64,000 bases of DNA, from assembly GCF_900112585.1 (NCBI RefSeq), contig NZ_FOLY01000006.1:1-64000 (forward strand). Reading direction: 5' to 3'. This document shows positions 1 through 7,901 of this stretch, in pieces (position 1 is the stretch's first letter; every line of letters starts with the position of its first letter). Origin of the DNA: Kushneria avicenniae (GTDB taxonomy: Bacteria > Pseudomonadota > Gammaproteobacteria > Pseudomonadales > Halomonadaceae). A program made the translations under genes and the position numbers. Under the pieces are notes generated by a model. That model worked only from the letters and a program-made list of their open reading frames with translations. It was not told where the DNA came from and did no database searches.

Positions 1-39
1 GTGCGTGGTCGTGGCGCGTTGGTGAAGTATCTGAGCCAT
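1..39 (-). CDS. IS481-family transposase, N-terminus only (runs off the window)
   Basis: Thirteen codons are visible, reading MAQILHQRATTTH. This resembles the conserved start of IS481 transposases (M-x-Q-x-L-H-x-x-A-T-T-T). The start codon has an excellent upstream purine-rich site, GGAGGAGG. The frame is open to the window edge. The DDE catalytic domain would lie outside the window. Confidence 0.7.
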   Translation of the reverse strand, partial: MAQILHQRATTTH

Positions 40-100
40 GGATCCTCCTCCGTTAGTGAGTCATACCATAAACCACTACACTCCGGGACCATACACCTAG
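1..100 (-). mobile_element. IS481-family element, terminal fragment (rest lies outside window)
   Basis: Read on the minus strand, the element begins right after a CTAG at 97-100 with the terminal sequence GTGTATGGTCCCGG. A strong ribosome binding site (GGAGGAGG) follows, then a transposase start at 39. The terminus matches the end of a second IS481 remnant at 11.9 kb (GTGTTTGGTCCCGG after a CTAG). CTAG is the known preferred target of IS481. Only the first 96 bases of the element are visible, so intactness cannot be judged. Confidence 0.8.
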
Positions 101-1026
101 TACATGTAAATTTCTTCATTGGTTTCACCTAGCTCAGTTAATGTATAAAACTTCCCATCAGTAGGTGAAAGCATATCTGAATATGTATACAAGAGTCTAA
201 AAACATCAATACCTTCACAAGAGTTCATTCGGCAAACAACCTCTTCAGATAGCGCTAGTTTTTCTTTGCTTTCAGAAATAACAAAAACGAATAATCTAGG
301 CTTGTCTTGTGAATGACCACAAGAAGAAATATTGAGATCTCTCCATGAAATAAACTTATCTAAATGCGATATTGAAAACTCTTCATAAATATCATAGTGG
401 TGTGCAACGTATACATATTCAAATGTCTTCTCAAGCTCCCCCATACATGTAAAATACATGAAGTCTCGTGGCTCATACATTAGTGGGCATATATCAAGAC
501 GTCCATACTCTGAATACTTGTGATACTTTTCGCTCAGAAACTTGAAAAGTGCTAGCTCTACGATATCTGAATGCTGTGGCATTCCCGCAATAGAAACAAG
601 CCTACTTTTACTCTCATGGTTAATGGTTTGGTTTTTTGGTACCAAAATTTTCCATCCGCACCTTGTGTCTTCTACATTCGTGCGAGTAACTTCCACCCAG
701 CAGCAAACATCACTTTGTTCGTCACATATAATAATTATTACAGGTAGCGAATGAAGCAGCCAGTATTTAAGGTGCTTGTTTTCACCATAAAAAACATAGC
801 CATCTTCTTTTTCATATTTCAAATATGACTTCCCTGTTTTAATTTGTACTGCAATTAGGCGACCAGTACCTTCTCTGTTTTCGTTTACTATTTCAATATG
901 ACCGTCTATACCAAGATCATTCTTTGGTTGCTCACGGAAGATCCAAGAAAGTTCTCGCTTTACCTTTAATGAAACAAGATCAACTCCAATATCACCAGTT
1001 TTATCTGATTCTGAATAGTTCGACAT
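97..1026 (-). CDS. DUF4365 domain protein, PD-(D/E)XK nuclease-like
   Basis: A 309-residue protein whose first 70 residues match the DUF4365 pattern. GIDGHIEI supplies D41 and E45, and VQIKTG supplies Q61 and K63; together these give the spacing of a PD-(D/E)XK nuclease core. DUF4365 proteins are found in many mobile and defence contexts, but their substrate is not settled. The start at 1026 has TAAGG upstream. The TAG stop is part of the CTAG at which the IS481 element sits, so the natural C-terminus may have been altered by the insertion. Base composition is much richer in AT than the core genes further right, which suggests transfer. Domain call is firm; function is inference. Confidence 0.75.
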   Translation of the reverse strand: MSNYSESDKTGDIGVDLVSLKVKRELSWIFREQPKNDLGIDGHIEIVNENREGTGRLIAVQIKTGKSYLKYEKEDGYVFYGENKHLKYWLLHSLPVIIIICDEQSDVCCWVEVTRTNVEDTRCGWKILVPKNQTINHESKSRLVSIAGMPQHSDIVELALFKFLSEKYHKYSEYGRLDICPLMYEPRDFMYFTCMGELEKTFEYVYVAHHYDIYEEFSISHLDKFISWRDLNISSCGHSQDKPRLFVFVISESKEKLALSEEVVCRMNSCEGIDVFRLLYTYSDMLSPTDGKFYTLTELGETNEEIYMY

Positions 1027-1050
1027 GCATAAACCTTAGAGTCACTTATT

Positions 1051-1101
1051 TCAGCCTAACGCCGCATTCAACGGCTTGTCCGTTGTAATGCTTTGTTACC
1101 T
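1051..1101 (-). repeat. attC-like integron recombination site downstream of the PIN gene
   Basis: On the minus strand, the TAA stop of the PIN gene runs straight into GGTAACAAA, an imperfect inverted repeat and then GGCGTTAGGC. The arms are GCATTACAACGG and CCGTTGAATGC, paired with one bulged base, with a 5-nt loop between them. AAA and GGC form an unpaired central spacer, and AAC/GTT form the outer box. Final GTTAGGC fits the integron core consensus GTTRRRY. This layout (single extrahelical base, unpaired spacer, terminal loop) is that of attC sites of gene cassettes. No integrase gene lies in the window. Confidence 0.65.
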
Positions 1102-2109
1102 TTAGGTGTCTAACATATCCCATTCGTCACCTAACACCCAACGTAGTGCCGATAACTTGCCATTGATCATCCCCCACTCAAAGTCACTCCATGGACCTGT
1201 GTCTTCATATTTTCCTTCCACGCGTTCGGCTGACTTGATAGCACCCTCGAGGATATGCTCATGAATCACATCTGATCCATAGCGCTCGGTTCCTTCTGGT
1301 ATGACTTCAATTTCACCATGTTCGATACCCCACATACGATTTTGGTGGCGGTTGTACCAGACTTTATCAACCAACTCATCCATAGCGTCCAACATTTCTC
1401 TCAAACCCCGAGTTTCTTCTGTAAAATCGTGCTCAAACTCGAATTCAGCGAGCGAGTCTGGAGCAATCTGATCGATAGCTGAAGCTAGATTGTTGAAGTA
1501 TAAAGAGTTCGAGATTGAGAATATCTCGTCAAAATCTGCATGTGGCTTTCGATGATCTTTCGAGGAAAAGTCGCTGTGATTATGGGTAACAAAAATGCAG
1601 GTATCATGATTACTGTTGAGGCTGCTCATAAATTCAAAAAACTGCTCAATGATGACAGCATCCGCGACAGAGTTTTTGCTGATATGAAACGGAGCTCTTT
1701 TTTCGAGCCCACGTTGAACGGCGGCGATTTTAGCACGGTCACTAACTGGTATGATCTTTGCAGATTCAATTAACCTTTCAACTCTATGGATCGTTGCGTA
1801 GTTCGCTTCAGTCAAAAGCGGCAATCTTGCATTGATATCATTTAGAACTTCCATGGTCTCGGCTTGCTTTTCACCAGCAAACTCATTTACCACAGCTTTG
1901 ACCTGCTTGAACTCTTGAGACAATCGTTGAGCAGTTTTCTTCGCCACACTCTCTTTATTTCGCTCATACTCTTCAATAACCAGATCGGCTAAAACCAATT
2001 TCACACTGCTTGAGCCCACCAGTTCCTCTAGTGCAGATACGAGGGGGAGATCACTCCTCTTCGTGGAAACATCCAGCAAGACACATGTATCGAGGAAGAT
2101 GTAGTTCAT
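1102..2109 (-). CDS. PIN-domain protein (DUF4935-like), probable ribonuclease
   Basis: A 335-residue protein starting FLDTCVLL, the first acidic motif of PIN nucleases (D7). Further candidate metal ligands are E47 in LADLVIEEYERN, D150 in SVADAVII and D180 in FVTHNHSD. It is longer than the usual 130-residue toxin PIN domain. Its C-terminal 150 residues are acidic and unassigned, which fits the larger DUF4935-type PIN proteins. The start at 2109 has AAAGG upstream. No small antitoxin precedes it. It is followed immediately by an attC-like site and so looks like a gene cassette. RNA cleavage is family knowledge; the target is unknown. Confidence 0.7.
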   Translation of the reverse strand: MNYIFLDTCVLLDVSTKRSDLPLVSALEELVGSSSVKLVLADLVIEEYERNKESVAKKTAQRLSQEFKQVKAVVNEFAGEKQAETMEVLNDINARLPLLTEANYATIHRVERLIESAKIIPVSDRAKIAAVQRGLEKRAPFHISKNSVADAVIIEQFFEFMSSLNSNHDTCIFVTHNHSDFSSKDHRKPHADFDEIFSISNSLYFNNLASAIDQIAPDSLAEFEFEHDFTEETRGLREMLDAMDELVDKVWYNRHQNRMWGIEHGEIEVIPEGTERYGSDVIHEHILEGAIKSAERVEGKYEDTGPWSDFEWGMINGKLSALRWVLGDEWDMLDT

Positions 2110-2144
2110 ATAGCCTTTATTCTGGTTTATCTCTCGTCACTGTA

Positions 2145-2187
2145 GCCGACTCAAGTTAACGCCGTTTAACTGGCTTTCAACGAACCT
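2145..2187 (-). other. possible degenerate attC or core site after the HEPN-like gene
   Basis: After the TAA of the next gene, the minus strand reads GGTTCGTTGAAAGCC and ends in CGGCGTTAACT, echoing the second half of the attC site at 1051-1101 (CCGTTGAATGCGGCGTTAGGC, given there in parts). An AGTTAA/TTAACT inverted repeat is present, but a full two-arm attC structure is not evident. It could be a truncated site or chance. Confidence 0.25.
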
Positions 2188-2709
2188 TTAAGATCGCTTT
2201 AGTAAGCCAGAAAGCAATAAGCATAGGTTGACTATTGCAGAGGCCAATTCTTCATATTCGCCTTCTATAGCCACCTTCTCACAGGTCCGGTTTTGATTTA
2301 CCAAGGTGATGAATTTATTGATTTGTTTCTCACCATTATCAGGAGTTAAGTTATGTGCATATAAGTCTCTTAACAAAGCTAAGATTTTCATTGCTTTATA
2401 CATCCATGGCATTACTACGTCTTCGGCTTGCATGGCTTGAGCAAAAGCAACCAACTGTCGATAGTTTATCTCTTTACCATCTATCATTTCCGGACGCTTT
2501 AGATTGGAACGAACAAACTCTTCAAATAACTTTTCTATCAACAAATGCCCACTAACTATTACATAACGTGGATCATCTGCATTTGCAGGCATAAAACGCT
2601 CTATTTCAAGCTTTGTCATCAGCATCGTTTTTACAACATGCTTAAACTCATCTGTTTTCGTGTATTCTTCAGCTGCAGCCAGTGCCGCATCCATTTTTTC
2701 AAAGTCCAT
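2188..2709 (-). CDS. hypothetical HEPN-like protein
   Basis: A 173-residue, mostly helical protein with no clear named family. Residues 112-120 read LLRDLYAHN, giving R114-x4-H119, the Rx4-6H signature of HEPN ribonucleases and of related DUF4145-like folds. The middle segment (HLLIEKLFEEFV) is also typical of such helical bundles. No signal peptide or membrane segment is seen. It lies directly upstream of the PIN gene on the same strand. HEPN proteins often act as toxins or defence effectors, but here the assignment rests on one short motif and should be taken as a hypothesis. Confidence 0.5.
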   Translation of the reverse strand: MDFEKMDAALAAAEEYTKTDEFKHVVKTMLMTKLEIERFMPANADDPRYVIVSGHLLIEKLFEEFVRSNLKRPEMIDGKEINYRQLVAFAQAMQAEDVVMPWMYKAMKILALLRDLYAHNLTPDNGEKQINKFITLVNQNRTCEKVAIEGEYEELASAIVNLCLLLSGLLKRS

Positions 2710-3004
2710 GCTTTATCCTGTGCCTGATTGCCACCAGGGTTGCCAGTTAACAGGTATTAGACAGCCGGCTCGTTTATTGACTTGAACGAGCGCGCGCGTT
2801 CAACATTCTTATGCCGCCACACCAATCCATTGATTTTTCGGTGTGTTTTCTTTGACGTGGCTATATAAAACCAATAAACGAGCATACTGCCTTTGCCAGC
2901 AGGGCCGCTTTGGGTCGCAAGCTGCCATTAAATAAGTTCTGCAAAAAACCCACAGAACAGAAATGGTGTTCTGTATACCCTTGATCGATGAACTATATTA
3001 TTGT

Positions 3005-3154
3005 CTAATTCTTGCGCCCATTTTTATCATAAGTGATTCGCTCATGGGATTGAATCCAATGGGCTGAGTTTTCTCGGGTATTGAAACCACAGCCAGTCTT
3101 ACTCCCTTTGTTACCTTTTTGGACTACTCCAGTTGGTATATGCTTGACAGCCAT
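3005..3154 (-). CDS. small basic hypothetical protein, 49 aa
   Basis: An open frame of 49 codons beginning MAVKHIPTGVVQKGNKGSKT and ending KNGRKN. An ideal AAAGGAG ribosome binding site lies 6 bases before the ATG. It is strongly basic (many K and R), has one Cys and no membrane segment. Codon content is unlike the GC-rich core genes. I do not recognise the family. The good ribosome binding site and shared orientation with neighbours are the main reasons to call it. Confidence 0.5.
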   Translation of the reverse strand: MAVKHIPTGVVQKGNKGSKTGCGFNTRENSAHWIQSHERITYDKNGRKN

Positions 3155-3345
3155 TGCTATCTCCTTTTATGAGTTCTGTCGATAGGGCCTACCGATTCAA
3201 CAATCATTCTTGGCAGCTAAGGTTTAGATGGTTGTTTGCTATTAGTCTCTGACCTCTCGCATTTCTAGTATGTCGGCTTGGTCACCAGTAAGCTTTAGAT
3301 TACATTCGGCCGCGAGGGCTCTCAATAAACGATGTCATTTGATCT

Positions 3346-3687
3346 TTATTCTTTCTGTATTTTTACCCACTGATGCCGGTAATATCCCTCTTCGCTGTCG
3401 CAACTTTGACAGGTCAAGTTTTCTTGATCATCAGATCGACGATAAGCATCTAGTAATGCCTCACCTTCTAGCCTCACAGAACAGTTGTTGTGATGCCCTC
3501 CTGGGTCAGTTACACCCGAGCACGTTACTGACAGGTATGGCTCAAGTATCGCTTTTTGTTTTGGTGATAATGAAGTAAAGCCATGCGATATCGCACGTTT
3601 CGCAATTCCTCCCGCCCCATCAAAAGTTGCATTATCGAAGACACCCTGAGTTAGTTGATGATCTAGTATCTCTTCTACAACTCCCAT
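3346..3687 (-). CDS. hypothetical protein with four cysteines, possible zinc ribbon
   Basis: A 113-residue protein. The start MGVVEEIL at 3687 is chosen because AAAAAGGAGAAAG precedes it; the reading frame is open further upstream but has no comparable site there. The C-terminal half has C56, C69, C93 and C96 (TCQSC), a plausible zinc-binding set, together with a HH pair at 65-66. The N-terminal half, with a GAGGIAKRAI segment, resembles nothing I recognise. It lies in the AT-rich accessory block in the same orientation as the nuclease-like genes. Function unknown. Confidence 0.55.
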   Translation of the reverse strand: MGVVEEILDHQLTQGVFDNATFDGAGGIAKRAISHGFTSLSPKQKAILEPYLSVTCSGVTDPGGHHNNCSVRLEGEALLDAYRRSDDQENLTCQSCDSEEGYYRHQWVKIQKE

Positions 3688-4354
3688 GACTTTCTCCTTT
3701 TTGTATTGTGGTCCGTTCGGCAAGAATGTGGTCAATCCCGTACCTTGGATCGCATTGCCAATCTCGCCACGTCCGCTCTGGGTCGTAACTGGCCAGCTTG
3801 CATGCCTTCTCATGCCCCTACTGATGGCTTAACACCTCAGTTACGATGAGCCCTAGACTTCTCTACCCTTTTATAGGGCCGATCCACTTAGCACCCCGAC
3901 CATCAATCTCTCTTCCAATTCTCACCTCCCGACGCGCTGTCGACTCCCCGCCCCGCCTGCGCGCTAAATGGGTCGGTTTTATTGCACCCTTGCAGAGGCC
4001 GCCGGACCGCCCCAGTGCTGGGACGCGCAGCGGTTTTGGACCCCAAAAAAATTATGCGTTTTCTTGCATTTCACACCGCCGTCGCAGAGTGATGTGCAGT
4101 AAAAAAGCGGTTATATGACCACCGCGCCGGCCGCGGCCTCAAAACAGGTGTCTCCTGCGGTGCACTGCAAGCTCTTGAGGTCTTTTCAGCACAATATTCG
4201 AGCGCACTGATTAAGTAAAGTTGTGTAAAGAGAGGATGAGACAAAAGGAGCATTCATCACGACCCCCTTTCGCTCGCCAGAATGAAATGAACATGCCTGA
4301 ATCCAGCCGTATCTGGTCACTATGTGGCAGAGCTCTTATCGCTGCACATGGCCA
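3688..4354. other. intergenic stretch without convincing genes
   Basis: About 670 bases lie between the accessory block and the small ORF at 4.4 kb. Several frames are open, but none has a ribosome binding site, recognisable motif or codon pattern. The stretch around 3772-3795 (CCGCTCTGGGTCG) resembles one at 2904-2927 (CCGCTTTGGGTCG), a short diverged repeat. Base composition changes here from AT-rich to mixed, so an island boundary may lie in this interval. Confidence 0.4.
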
Positions 4355-4385
4355 CAAAAAAGCCCCACACGTGGTGGGGCTTTTC
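4355..4385. terminator. rho-independent terminator, bidirectional
   Basis: A perfect GC-rich hairpin, AAAAGCCCCAC paired with GTGGGGCTTTT. It is flanked by A-runs on one side and T-runs on the other, so it can work on both strands. On the minus strand it lies just after the small ORF ending at 4403. Confidence 0.85.
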
Positions 4386-4402
4386 AAAATCAGCAGTCAT
4401 CA

Positions 4403-4600
4403 TCAAACGGCATTGTCGTCGCTGTTCTCATCTTCGCGCCGGGTCAACTGCCCCTCCCGGTTGCGAAGGTTCGCCTGGGGGGTATTGGTCTGCGTGTATT
4501 CGACCTGTGTTCGGCTATTGGTCTGGCGATGGTCTACATAGTGCAGCAGGGCAAGTTGTGCGATCAGAAAGCCAAAGCAGATCACAATACCTTTCAACAT
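4403..4600 (-). CDS. small single-pass membrane or exported hypothetical protein, 65 aa
   Basis: A 65-residue frame starting MLKGIVICFGFLIAQLALLH, a hydrophobic segment near the N-terminus. It is followed by a polar tail rich in Q, N, T, R and D (RQTNSRTQVEYTQ and so on). The layout is that of a signal anchor or signal peptide with a short soluble tail. AGGATAAAAG precedes the ATG, and a strong terminator lies 18 bases after the stop, both supporting a real gene. The start at 4600 is preferred over upstream in-frame ATG codons because it begins the hydrophobic segment. The family is not recognised. Confidence 0.45.
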   Translation of the reverse strand: MLKGIVICFGFLIAQLALLHYVDHRQTNSRTQVEYTQTNTPQANLRNREGQLTRREDENSDDNAV

Positions 4601-4806
4601 GTCTTTTATCCTGGTGTCGGGAAGGGTTAATAAGGGTGGTGACGTTAACGCATTATTAAAAGCGTTTACCAGTAGGCTTCTAATCAGTCTCACTCATGAG
4701 CCTGTATTGTTTTGGCCAGCATGGCCCCGGCACCCAAAAATACCGATGGCCGATCTTGGTTCGGAATATATGTCTTTCAGGTGCTGAATTGAATAAAAAA
4801 AGCAGT

Positions 4807-4835
4807 AATAGCGAAGCCTTGAAAGCGCTATTTTT
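4807..4835. terminator. possible terminator downstream of tRNA-Arg
   Basis: AATAGCG and CGCTATT form a 7-bp stem around a 12-nt loop, followed by T-runs on plus and, a little further on, a 7-base T-run on minus (4795-4801). It lies 54 bases beyond the 3' end of the tRNA on its strand. The stem is short, so confidence is limited. Confidence 0.4.
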
Positions 4836-4888
4836 ACAGCATTTTCAGGGGCTTAAAGGACTGGAAAGGAATACCTGGGAAGGGTCAG

Positions 4889-4965
4889 TGGCGCCCGCGG
4901 CAGGACTCGAACCTGCAACCCACGGCTTCGAAGGCCGTTGCTCTATCCAATTGAGCCACGCGGGC
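4889..4965 (-). tRNA. tRNA-Arg (anticodon TCG)
   Basis: A 77-nt gene on the minus strand. The acceptor GCCCGCG pairs with CGCGGGC, followed by discriminator G and an encoded CCA. The anticodon stem ACGGC/GCCGT carries the 7-nt loop CTTCGAA, giving anticodon TCG, which reads the CGA codon. The T-loop GGTTCGAGTC is canonical. tRNA-Arg genes are common island integration sites, and the accessory block lies on its 3' side, but no duplicated 3' end was seen in the window. Confidence 0.95.
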
Positions 4966-5043
4966 AGTGATGCGTTGCGCATCAACGGGCCTTATTCTAA
5001 CGGGACAGGGCCGGCATGAACAGGGGCCATTTTCATTGTCTTT

Positions 5044-5751
5044 TCAAGGCGCTGTATCGCTTTCCACCATCAGTCGGTAGCCGATGCCGGCTTCGGTCTG
5101 GATCAGCGAGGGCGTGCGCGGGTCATCGCCGAGTTTCTGGCGCAGCCGGCTGACCAGGATGCGCAGGTAGTGCGTGTTGTGTTCAAACACCGGCCCCCAC
5201 AGTTCGATCAAAAGCTGCCGGCCCGTCACGATCTGTCCGGGCGTTTGCGCCAGCCGGGCCAGAAAGGCGTATTCCCGCGGGGTCAGATGCAGCGTTTCGC
5301 CACCCCGACTGACCCGGCGCTGCACCAGATCGATATCGATGTCGCCGGCCCGTATCGGTGTCAGTGACGTTTCTGCCCCGGCGTGGGCACGAAGCGCCAC
5401 GCGGATACGCGCCAGCAGCTCGCGAATGCCAAAGGGCTTGGTCACGTAATCCGCAGCGCCAGCATCAAGGGCAGCGACCTTCTCCTCTTCACCTTCGCGC
5501 ACGGACACCACGATCACCGGCGCCCGGCACTGCCAGTGCAATGACTTGAGCACTTCCTGTCCGTCCATGTCGGGCAGGCCGAGATCCAGCAGGATCAGAT
5601 CGGGCAGGACACTCTGCGCCATTTCAATGCCTTCACGGCCGCTGGCTGCCTCGCTGATCTCGAACCCCTGAGAGTGCAGACTGATGCGCAGAAAGCGACG
5701 AATCTCGCGCTCATCGTCGATGATCAGGATATGGGTCGTGTCAGTCGTCAT
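5044..5751 (-). CDS. kdpE: OmpR-family response regulator, KdpE-like
   Basis: A 235-residue regulator with an N-terminal receiver domain (HILIIDDE acidic pair, phospho-acceptor aspartate at about 56 in LILLDLGLPDMDG, lysine at about 105 in YVTKPFG). A C-terminal winged helix follows (LTPREYAFLARLAQTPGQIVT, LRILVSRLRQKLGDD). In Escherichia coli KdpE activates the kdpFABC K+ pump under K+ limitation. Start at 5751 uses an ATG with GAGG nine bases upstream, inside the end of the kinase gene, which implies translational coupling. No kdp pump genes are in the window; the divergent neighbour is the K+ transporter gene kup, a plausible but unproven target. Confidence 0.85.
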   Translation of the reverse strand: MTTDTTHILIIDDEREIRRFLRISLHSQGFEISEAASGREGIEMAQSVLPDLILLDLGLPDMDGQEVLKSLHWQCRAPVIVVSVREGEEEKVAALDAGAADYVTKPFGIRELLARIRVALRAHAGAETSLTPIRAGDIDIDLVQRRVSRGGETLHLTPREYAFLARLAQTPGQIVTGRQLLIELWGPVFEHNTHYLRILVSRLRQKLGDDPRTPSLIQTEAGIGYRLMVESDTAP

Positions 5752-7684
5752 GGTCAAACGCCTCGGGCGTCTCGGTGCGTGCCAGGCGGATCACAAAGGT
5801 CGCGCCCTGCCCGTTGGGGCCTGCCTCGACATGCACGTCGCCGCCGTGTGCGCGCACCATGCTGCGACAGATCGTGAGGCCCAGCCCGCTGCCATGCGGG
5901 CCGGAATCCGCCTGTTCACCGGTAAAGAAGCGCTCGAAGATACGCTCGCGCAGCGCCTCGGGGACGCCCGGCCCTTCATCGTGAACGCACAGACACACCT
6001 GATCACCGTCGGTGTGGCCGGCCAGGGTAATCTGCCCGTGCTCCGGCGAGAGGCGAATGGCGTTTTCGAGAATATTGACCAGTGCCTGCTCGATCAGGGC
6101 GGCATGCACATGCAAAAGCGGCAGATCATCGTCCCACGAGCGCACGACATGAACCCGATTCAGCGCCCGGCCCAGCCGCGTCAGCGCGCCTTCGAACAGA
6201 TCACCGGCGGCCACCCAGTCACGCTTGATCGACAACCCATGCCCCAGCCGTGTCATGTCCAGCAGGTTCTGAATGTAGCGATCAAGGCGTTCGCTTTCAC
6301 CCAGCACCGCCTCCAGAAGCTCCTGGCGATCCTCGCGGTTCAGACTGTCATCGAGATCACGCAGGCTACTGGCAGAGCCAATGATCGAGGCCAGCGGCGT
6401 GCGCAGGTCGTGCGATACTGAGGACAACAGAGCAGCCCGCAGGCGTTCGTTGCCTTCGGCCAGCCGGGCATCGTTCAGCGCCTCGACCAGCGTCACCCGG
6501 GTCAGCGCTGCGGCAAAGAGGCGAAAAAGCGTGTCGAGCAGCACGGGTTCCTCCCGCGCACGCCCTTCGCGACGCTCATCGATGGCCATGGCGATCACGC
6601 CCAGAACGCCGGAGGCATCGGTCAGCGGCACCATGCGCCAGCGCAGGTCGCTGAACATGGCGCTCCCTGCCCCGCTGGGTTCGCCATGGTGATAACTCCA
6701 GGTGGCCGCTTCCATGACCAGTCCTTCCAGCACGAGCTCGCCCGGGTGCGCGGCGCTGAGGGTCGGGATGACATCGGCTCCTTTACATTCCAGAAAGGCA
6801 CACGGCAACGAGCGGTCACGCGAGACGGTGCTGACAATAATGTCGCGAATACCGGCACGATCCGGTGCGGCCGACAGCGCCCGGGCAGTGATGAGCAACT
6901 GTCGAATCTGATGGCGGCTTTCACGCAGCGCCATCATGCGTCGTCTCAGCGCCCCGCCCAGTTGACCGCCGATCAGGGCCACCAGAAGAAACAGCCCGAC
7001 CGTGGAGAGCTCACCGTGCTCGATCATCTCGAGGCTAAAGCGCGGGCTGGTAAAGAAGAAGTTATAGGCCAGCGCGGAGAGAGCGGCGGCCAGCATGGCC
7101 GCCCGGGCGCCGGCGGCCAGCGCCGTGACCAGCACCGCGCCCAGAAAGATCAGCGAGAGGTTGGCCAGATCCATCTTCTGCGCCACCAGCCAGGCCACGA
7201 CCAGCGCCAGCCCCACACTGGCCAATGGCCAGTATCCTTCACGCCGGGTCAGCCGGGGCCAGTGCGGCCACCGCCCGCGGCGAGGCGCGGGCCTGCCGGC
7301 GACCACCACGATGTCGAGCGTCTCCAGCGCGCTCATCAGGCGATGGCCGATATCCGCTCGAGGCCATAACCGGAACGACGGTGCGGCGCGCCCGATGACC
7401 AGCGTGTCGGCATGGCTGCGCCTGGCATGATCGGCCAGCTCATCGATAACGCGCTCACCACTCAACAGGCACCACTCACCGCCCAGATGGGCCACCTGGT
7501 GCGACAGGCTCTCCAGTACTGCCGGTGGTGTGGGCCGACGAGCGGTCTCCACATGTACCGCCCGCCAGCGATCCCCACGCCGACGCGCCATCTGTGCCGC
7601 CGTTCGTATCAGTGACGCGGCTTCCATCCGACCCGGCACCGCCACCAGCATGTGTACATCACCCCGCCCCTGCGCCTGATCCAT
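5741..7684 (-). CDS. KdpD-like sensor histidine kinase lacking the N-terminal KdpD domain
   Basis: A 647-residue membrane kinase. In order it has a USP-like domain (about 1-130), four membrane helices of the DUF4118 type (about 145-240), a GAF-like segment, a HisKA domain with the phospho-histidine at about 425 (SSVSHDLRTPLAS), and an ATPase domain (N-box NILENAIR, GLGLTICRS). Full KdpD has about 890 residues with a further N-terminal domain carrying a Walker motif; that part is absent. The frame upstream of the ATG at 7684 contains no such sequence. The gene overlaps the regulator gene by 11 bases. It may sense turgor or K+ differently from true KdpD. Confidence 0.8.
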   Translation of the reverse strand: MDQAQGRGDVHMLVAVPGRMEAASLIRTAAQMARRRGDRWRAVHVETARRPTPPAVLESLSHQVAHLGGEWCLLSGERVIDELADHARRSHADTLVIGRAAPSFRLWPRADIGHRLMSALETLDIVVVAGRPAPRRGRWPHWPRLTRREGYWPLASVGLALVVAWLVAQKMDLANLSLIFLGAVLVTALAAGARAAMLAAALSALAYNFFFTSPRFSLEMIEHGELSTVGLFLLVALIGGQLGGALRRRMMALRESRHQIRQLLITARALSAAPDRAGIRDIIVSTVSRDRSLPCAFLECKGADVIPTLSAAHPGELVLEGLVMEAATWSYHHGEPSGAGSAMFSDLRWRMVPLTDASGVLGVIAMAIDERREGRAREEPVLLDTLFRLFAAALTRVTLVEALNDARLAEGNERLRAALLSSVSHDLRTPLASIIGSASSLRDLDDSLNREDRQELLEAVLGESERLDRYIQNLLDMTRLGHGLSIKRDWVAAGDLFEGALTRLGRALNRVHVVRSWDDDLPLLHVHAALIEQALVNILENAIRLSPEHGQITLAGHTDGDQVCLCVHDEGPGVPEALRERIFERFFTGEQADSGPHGSGLGLTICRSMVRAHGGDVHVEAGPNGQGATFVIRLARTETPEAFDHDD

Positions 7685-7901
7685 CACGCTCGCCCTCGCC
7701 CGGAAAGCCCACCTCTTGAGTGTGCACGCCGGCGCGCAAGCGCCCAATACACCCGGCGTAAAAGTTTCGTAAAAACCGCACCGGCGGCGTTGTGGCAGGC
7801 GCCGGCCGATCTCAATATGCCGATAGCCGAGCCGATAATCCTGTCGGTGCTCGGGCCCTTTTCCCGCCAACACGCGCTACGGCGCGACATGGATATCGTC
7901 A

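Noticed and set aside
2904-3795. Short diverged repeat (CCGCTYTGGGTCG) at 2904-2927 and 3772-3795 as a mobile element
   Set aside because: The shared stretch is too short, without terminal repeats or a coding region; it could be a relic but cannot be supported.
4221-4659. Several overlapping plus-strand frames of about 100 codons
   Set aside because: They run through a terminator hairpin and opposite the small minus-strand gene, with no ribosome binding site or motif.
4889-4965. tRNA-Arg as the attachment site of the 1-4.4 kb accessory block
   Set aside because: No direct repeat of the tRNA 3' end and no integrase were seen in the window; the idea stays possible but unsupported.
7685-7873. 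A longer KdpD reading frame starting at 7873
   Set aside because: The 63 extra residues show no KdpD-domain similarity and the frame would sit in the promoter region shared with kup.
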